Source: Cardiocondyla obscurior (Eukaryota > Arthropoda > Insecta > Hymenoptera > Formicidae). Taken from it: a stretch of 64,000 bases of DNA. A model generated the notes under the pieces. The model did no database searches. It worked only from the letters and a program-made list of their open reading frames with translations, and was not told where the DNA came from. The translations under genes and the position numbers were made by a program. The stretch spans positions 913,501 to 977,500 of the forward strand of contig NC_091866.1 of the NCBI RefSeq assembly GCF_019399895.1, written 5' to 3'. How positions within the stretch are numbered: position 1 is the stretch's first letter; the number at the start of each line of letters is the position of its first letter. Shown piece by piece: positions 58,561 to 64,000 of the stretch.

Positions 58561-61500
58561 CCGTAAACTCTCCTTGCTGCTCTCACGTCGTCGCCTCGAC
58601 ACCCGAAGTCGCTATCACGCGAATCGCTTTGCTCTCGACGTACGAAAATAGCACCCTCGCAATTAAGATAAGGCATAATTTTAAACCGGATTTGCATCAC
58701 ATTGCAGTTAATTCCGTCGCGATACTACGATTACCAGTCGTACGCTTTATTAGGCGGATATGATTCACGCATTTTACGGATATTGAACATGAGGAATACG
58801 AAAAAGAAAAAAAAAAAAAAAAAATTGGGCAGTCCCGTACTACACTTTTAATTAATTTTATCGTTTTCTGGTTCCGTGTTTAGCGCGATAAATTTAAGTT
58901 AGGCTCGTAATTAGGCTGGTTTAAAGGTGTCGACGATTACGAGCTCTTAAGGAATCTCTGAACGTCGAGACGGAATCTCGGGAAACGGAAATGTCACAGA
59001 TGCCGCTTGATGATTCACCGTTCTCCTCGCGAACTTCATCTCGACGGTCCCTAAACGTGCAAAGTACGAAATAATCGGGTACCGGCGCTCCCTTCGAATA
59101 CTCCTTTTGGCGCAGATAAAATTAGATGCGGCGCGTGTTCGCCGAGGCGTTCGTCGTCCCGATAAACGCGGCCGTCGTGGCAAAGGCCTGGCACACGGTG
59201 GACTGCAACGAGACTTAGGAAACCTGATCGATCACGGCGCAGAAGGGCCGTCTTCGGCAAGTTTTCGTTGCCCATCTCGCGCCGCAAGGACAGCTCGCTA
59301 ACGACGACGATGATAGAGTATTGATTTCTATCGCCGCGTGTTGCGTATTAAATTGTACTTCCGAATTCGTCCCTCGTGAAAATATTTTCACTGCGCCGCG
59401 AAATGGAAAATCCCTGACCATCTGCATTGAAAGAAAAAGAAAAGATTATTTTTGATTGTCCGAAGGAAATTCGTGGACAAAAGACTGTAATAATTGCATT
59501 TTTGTTGTGTCGAGAAACGAGATATGTATGTAATCGTGACAATACATCTAGGTTTCTCTTATTCAGGAACCTCGTCGTGACAGACTTCCGGTAGAATGTG
59601 TAAGTGACAGGCACACACAACTGCGAGTAAAGCCCTCGAGAGATATCATTTCAGTTAATATACGCTGTCTTTAGTTAAAATGGTGCATATGTGACAGATA
59701 TAATTGCCTATCGAATTCGAATCTTCGTTGACGGTGCGATTTAATTAAATATAACAAGTAAAACAGAGCTCAACGAATATTATTCGATAACGATATTAGA
59801 TTACCTGTCCTATTTTTATTTAAAATTTCGCAGCAAACTTTTTTTCTTTACGTTGTAACCTGAAACGTTTGTCAAAATAATTTTGCATTCGATGCTTAAT
59901 AAAAATATGTTTTAATCAATAATTATATCGGTGTTTGACGTTTAGAAAAATATTTTAAATAAACCGCGACTAATTTTTAAGCAGATTTATCGCGTATTTG
60001 AGCGGAACTGTGATTTTGACAGTTTCTGTCTATTTATAAAATTGTGGACGTGCCATTTTTTATTTGATTTCTCGTTCGCAGCCGCACTTCATAAAATAAC
60101 TCTTTGGAAGCAAAAGTTAAAATTGCTCTTCGAAAAATTTAATGTAGTTTTTTTTAGCGCGGTTTACGCTCTTATAATTTCTTATTAAGCTTATAAAATC
60201 GTACATCATTAATCATTACAAAATACATATTTTACAATAATACCCGAAAGATACAAGTGCCAAATAATTACATTTCTAAATTAATTATATATATTTTATT
60301 AACATACATCTATTGAGTCATCATTGTGCTAATATTAGTGTACCTAATATTAAGAATCTAACGACATTTCAATTATTAAAGAATATATCCCGTGCTATTC
60401 TTACAAGTACCTTCTCGTGCCTTGTATCTAATTGTCAATGATCGATCCTTCTCATCGATTCGTCGAACGGTAACAGAATAATTACTATTTAAAAGAAAAT
60501 AAGAGCAGATAGATATTTAAATTTTTAATTGACAAAGAGATAATATAGTCCAAATGTATCAAATATTCATGGATATGCATAATTTATTTCCCTTCGGTCA
60601 CGAAGATTAATCGAAGGAAGCGCTGACATAAGCCAGCCCATTAATTCAGAATTATATATCGCATTACAGGATTGCGTAGCTGAAGACAAACGTTAGATCA
60701 ATTTGTATTTAATTCTGATACGTTAACCACGCAATTAAATGTATTCGTGCACGTCGTCGCATAAGGAATTCCACTTCGTCGTCAAGATCGCCGGCTCGTT
60801 CGCTTCTTTCGCGTATTGATTATAATTTCGTGACACACATATACGCGGACTTTTCTCATCGCAAAACAAGTATGCATTGCCACGACGCGAATCAGGGTTG
60901 CTCGGCGACCCGTGACGAAAATGTAACTACGCCGAGAGATCTCTGCGTGTAAAAGAGCAGTCTACGATCACGCGGAGCGATGAGCATCGCGTGGATCACG
61001 TACGAAAGACGCAAGTGTCACAATTAAGAGCTTATGATCGCGAGAAAATTTCACCTTATCCGTCATCCCCTTTAGTCTATACTTCTTTCATCGAGAAACG
61101 CGTTTCAACTCGTTTTTTTTTTTTTTTTTTTCTCGATTCTCGGTGCTCGAGAACGATAAAAAATATAGAAAAAAAAACTACGGGCACTGTATTTATCGTT
61201 TTATTGATGATCCGTCGTGTGTTGCGCGCTGGTGTATTAATTAAATTCTATTCTATCAACACGCACGCACAAGTTCGGCGCACGCTCGATTAAAATGTAA
61301 ATGCACACGTGTTGGAAGATCGTAAGCTTATTAGAGCCGTCAGCGTGTGTGACTTACATTCAACCAACGTGCATTCCTCGTGTACGATTCGGCAGAAAGT
61401 GATAAGTCGGACAAATGCCTGTAAATGATTCCAACATTTGTACAGTGCGTGCATTTTTATTAAATTCGTTGCAAATTATCGAACGTGTATTGAAACGCGA

Positions 61501-62005
61501 CGAAAATTTCTCGTTGAAATTCCGAAAACGTAACAAACTACGTTTCTCTCGGAGAATCTAATCCACCGGCTTTCTACGTCGAACTTTAACTGTCTCCGAC
61601 GACTTTGACGAGTTTGGCAGCGTATTTTACAAGGAAGTTAGACGTCTCTGAAAGACATTCTTGCTCTATGCTGCCCGATCGCTATTTTCGCTTATCGAAT
61701 AACTGAAGAACGACGGGAAAAATACATTCGGTTACTGCACTGCTATCGATCGGCCTCTTTTGGCGATGATCCCGCATCGTCGCTTTGTATTCCAAGACGT
61801 AGATTCTTGTCGAATAACTTAATAATTTTTTGAAGACGTTTCAGATTTCGAATTTTACTTGGGTTACTCTAAATAGAATTTTATGTATATTTATTTATAC
61901 CTCGGCTTTCTAAATAGAATTTTTATAAAACTCTATTTATACGTTTAAAATTATTTGCAAAATTCTACAATGCTTTCGCAGAGTAATTTGAATTTTTATT
62001 TGCAG
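58334..62005. other. First intron of stoned (predicted)
   Basis: 3.7 kb of AT-rich sequence with poly-A (about 58807-58824) and poly-T (about 61113-61131) tracts. No supported gene on either strand. It ends in TTTATTTGCAG. Confidence 0.6.
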
Positions 62006-62038
62006 GAGCCTCTCCGGTACCACAGTAGGTCTTAGAGG
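62006..62038 (+). other. stn: Untranslated start of the stoned coding exon
   Basis: 33 bases between the acceptor and ATG 62039. An in-frame TAG at 62033-62035 rules out an upstream in-frame start. Confidence 0.8.
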
Positions 62039-64000
62039 ATGCACAAGTTAGCCAAGGGCCTGAAGAAGAAGAAAAAGCCGAAGAAGGGTAAGAAGGGAGC
62101 AGAGGAGGAGGAGTTCGATCCAGAGGAGCTCGAGCGTTATCGGCGCGAGCGGGCGGAGGCCCAACAGAAAGCCGAGGAGGCCGGCGAATCGGCCAAAGGT
62201 ACCGGATCCGACGAGTGGAAAAAATTTCAGGCTTTGACTGCTGGCGTTGATTCGGTCTTGAGAAAGACTCAGGATGACCTCGATCGGATAAAGTCCACCT
62301 CGTTCTTCCAGCGTAAGGCGCCGTTGGAAGAAAAGAAGCCGGAAGAGGCGGCAAAGCAAGAGGACTCCAAGTCTTCAAAAAGGTGGGTCGGTTTCGACAG
62401 CGAGGGCAATCCAATCGAGGCCGCACCATCTGCGGTTGACGGAGAAGAAAAAAAGGAAGAGAGACCGTTGGTCAACGAAGACGGTTTCGTGGACGTGCCG
62501 GAGGACGAGGATGAACCAGAGGACTCCGCCGACGAGGACATCTTCGACACTACTTACGTCGACGTTCTCCAGAACATCGATGTACAATTAGCTTACATAC
62601 CGGACAGCCCGACTGAGGCGGAAACTGGGGACGACCCTTTCGACACTACCAACGCCGACAAGGTCCTCCGCACTGTCGACAAAAAAGGTAACAAGCTCGT
62701 CAGCTTAGGCAATGCCGTTGAGGTACTATCGGGAAGGATCGACTACGTGAGCTCATGCAAGATTACCAAAGGAAGACGACCTAGACTTCAACAAGATCTG
62801 TTATTAGACGACTTCGACGAGGCGGAGCAGCCGGCAATAGAAGCCGTCGCGGCGGAACCGGTACCGGTAGAAAAGACATTGTTAGATGACGACAGTGATC
62901 TTCCCGACATCCCCGTTGATTTAACGAAGCTACCGCCTGTCTTACCCAGGCCAGTCACCCCGGTTACTCCTCTTCAGGAGGACGCAACGGTAATCGAAAA
63001 GACATCAAACGGCCCGATAGATATTTCTGAATTCGAAGTTCTGAAAGAGAAAACTGTGTTAGAAGAAATTCCCGACTTAGATGAGACTGAATTTGATTTA
63101 ACTTCGCCAAATGAATCGACTCGCCTCGAGGAGGCCGACGATCCATTCGCCGCAAAAGAACCTGAGACAGCTGATTTTCAGACAGAGATAATCGAGGCGA
63201 GCTTCGAGGCAGCTACTTTTGTCGACGAGGAAGATCCGTTCGATACCACATTCGCGGCTAATATACTTCCGGGGAAAACAGAGCTGAAATTTATCGAGAA
63301 GGAGCTTGAAGAATTACCCGTCTCAGAGGTATCAATCTCACTGACCGATCCCGCTGGCCTTAATAGAGATTATGAAACCGGTCTGCTGAAATTCGACGAT
63401 AAGAAACACAATCATGACAGTTCGCTATTATCCAAGAAAGATCTGCTAGGCGGCTCAACCACCGATCTCAGCCAGTTGGCGGACGAACCAATCGCCCCCA
63501 TTGAAGAAATCACGTACGTCGATCCCTTCGATACGTCCGCAGTGAAAGAGCTTCCACCCGGTAAAACAGAACTTAAGGTCTTAGAAAAAGAACTGCTCGG
63601 AGAGCAGCCTAATAATTACATTGAAGACGATGACGATTTTGATCCGAGAAAAGAAGAGGCAACGGTAAAGCAGCCACCTATAAAAGCTCCGCCACCTCGG
63701 CCATCTGCGCCCATCAAATCCACACCGGTCAAGCCCGTGTTCGACGTTAACTTTGAAGAAGACGAAACAGTCGAAGCAACGCCGGTAAATCTTGAGAGAA
63801 AAACTTCTCGACCGGAAGTTCTCGAGCTAGCTCCGACTAAGGCCGTCGCATTTGAATTGCCAACACCGTCGAAGAGACCTGACTTGCTCGCAACCACTGA
63901 AGAAGAAAAAACTCTACCTTCTAAGCCACTAACACCTTACTACTCTCAGAAGTCTTTAGAAGAATCATTGCCGATTGAAAACGAGGAAATAGACATCGAT
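62039..64000 (+). CDS. stnA: stoned-A, N-terminal 654 codons (runs off the window)
   Basis: One uninterrupted ORF to the last base of the window, so the 3' end is missing. It begins MHKLAKGLKKKKKPKKGKKG, a strongly basic N-terminus, then a helical segment (FDPEELERYRRERAEAQQKA) and DEWKKFQALTAGVDSVLRKT. The rest is acidic and repetitive. DPF motifs lie at residues 199-201, 368-370, 399-401 and 495-497, and a related DIF at 167-169. Two units share DPFDT-x-x-LPPGKTELK-EKEL-like sequence (about 398-432 and 494-524). In Drosophila, stoned-A is the first protein of the dicistronic stoned mRNA. DPF motifs bind the AP-2 alpha appendage, and Stoned proteins act with synaptotagmin in synaptic vesicle endocytosis. 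The identification rests on this architecture. Whether stoned-B follows lies outside the window. Confidence 0.85.
   Translation, partial: MHKLAKGLKKKKKPKKGKKGAEEEEFDPEELERYRRERAEAQQKAEEAGESAKGTGSDEWKKFQALTAGVDSVLRKTQDDLDRIKSTSFFQRKAPLEEKKPEEAAKQEDSKSSKRWVGFDSEGNPIEAAPSAVDGEEKKEERPLVNEDGFVDVPEDEDEPEDSADEDIFDTTYVDVLQNIDVQLAYIPDSPTEAETGDDPFDTTNADKVLRTVDKKGNKLVSLGNAVEVLSGRIDYVSSCKITKGRRPRLQQDLLLDDFDEAEQPAIEAVAAEPVPVEKTLLDDDSDLPDIPVDLTKLPPVLPRPVTPVTPLQEDATVIEKTSNGPIDISEFEVLKEKTVLEEIPDLDETEFDLTSPNESTRLEEADDPFAAKEPETADFQTEIIEASFEAATFVDEEDPFDTTFAANILPGKTELKFIEKELEELPVSEVSISLTDPAGLNRDYETGLLKFDDKKHNHDSSLLSKKDLLGGSTTDLSQLADEPIAPIEEITYVDPFDTSAVKELPPGKTELKVLEKELLGEQPNNYIEDDDDFDPRKEEATVKQPPIKAPPPRPSAPIKSTPVKPVFDVNFEEDETVEATPVNLERKTSRPEVLELAPTKAVAFELPTPSKRPDLLATTEEEKTLPSKPLTPYYSQKSLEESLPIENEEIDID

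Overview
This is eukaryotic, insect-type nuclear DNA. It has long CpG-rich introns, GT-AG splice sites, many (GA)n, (TA)n and poly-T tracts, and coding sequence broken into short exons. The two recognisable genes are animal genes in insect form. The base composition and microsatellite style suggest a hymenopteran, perhaps an ant; that is inference and is not proven by any single marker. There is no prokaryotic gene, CRISPR array, tRNA or rRNA that I can support.

Gene 1 covers most of the window on the + strand. It is the polarity scaffold Stardust/PALS1 (MPP5), a MAGUK. Its conserved core lies in exons from 50628 to the stop codon at 54264: ECR2-like segment, two L27 domains, PDZ, SH3, a basic hook and a guanylate-kinase-like domain. 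Upstream is a giant coding exon starting at 43368. It holds the Par-6-binding ECR1 motif and three consecutive phase-0 donor sites (after 43587, 45039 and 46161). Six further short exons (10926-17443) join to it in a fully consistent phase chain. With the MSKFF start at 10926, the three donor choices give predicted proteins of 1064, 1548 or 1922 residues. Two more short ATG-to-donor segments in the 26 kb intron (29420-29514 and 36212-36237) are also phase-compatible with the giant exon and look like alternative first coding exons.

At the left edge two exons (626-738, 952-1006) encode the C-terminal half of another PDZ domain. Their phase-1 donor matches the acceptor at 11741, so they may belong to an even longer isoform of the same transcription unit, or to a separate upstream gene.

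The 3'UTR and intergenic space of gene 1 (54265 to about 57800) leads into gene 2. Gene 2 starts in a CpG-rich promoter/leader (about 57820-58560), has a 3.7 kb intron, and then one uninterrupted ORF from 62039 to the window edge. That ORF is the stoned-A part of stoned, an endocytic adaptor of synaptic vesicle recycling with repeated DPF motifs.

The most interesting unexplained items are a pre-miRNA-like hairpin in the stardust intron between the PDZ and SH3 exons (52498-52592), the nested donors that would switch ECR1 on and off, the cluster of alternative N-termini, and an upstream ORF that overlaps the stoned-A start.
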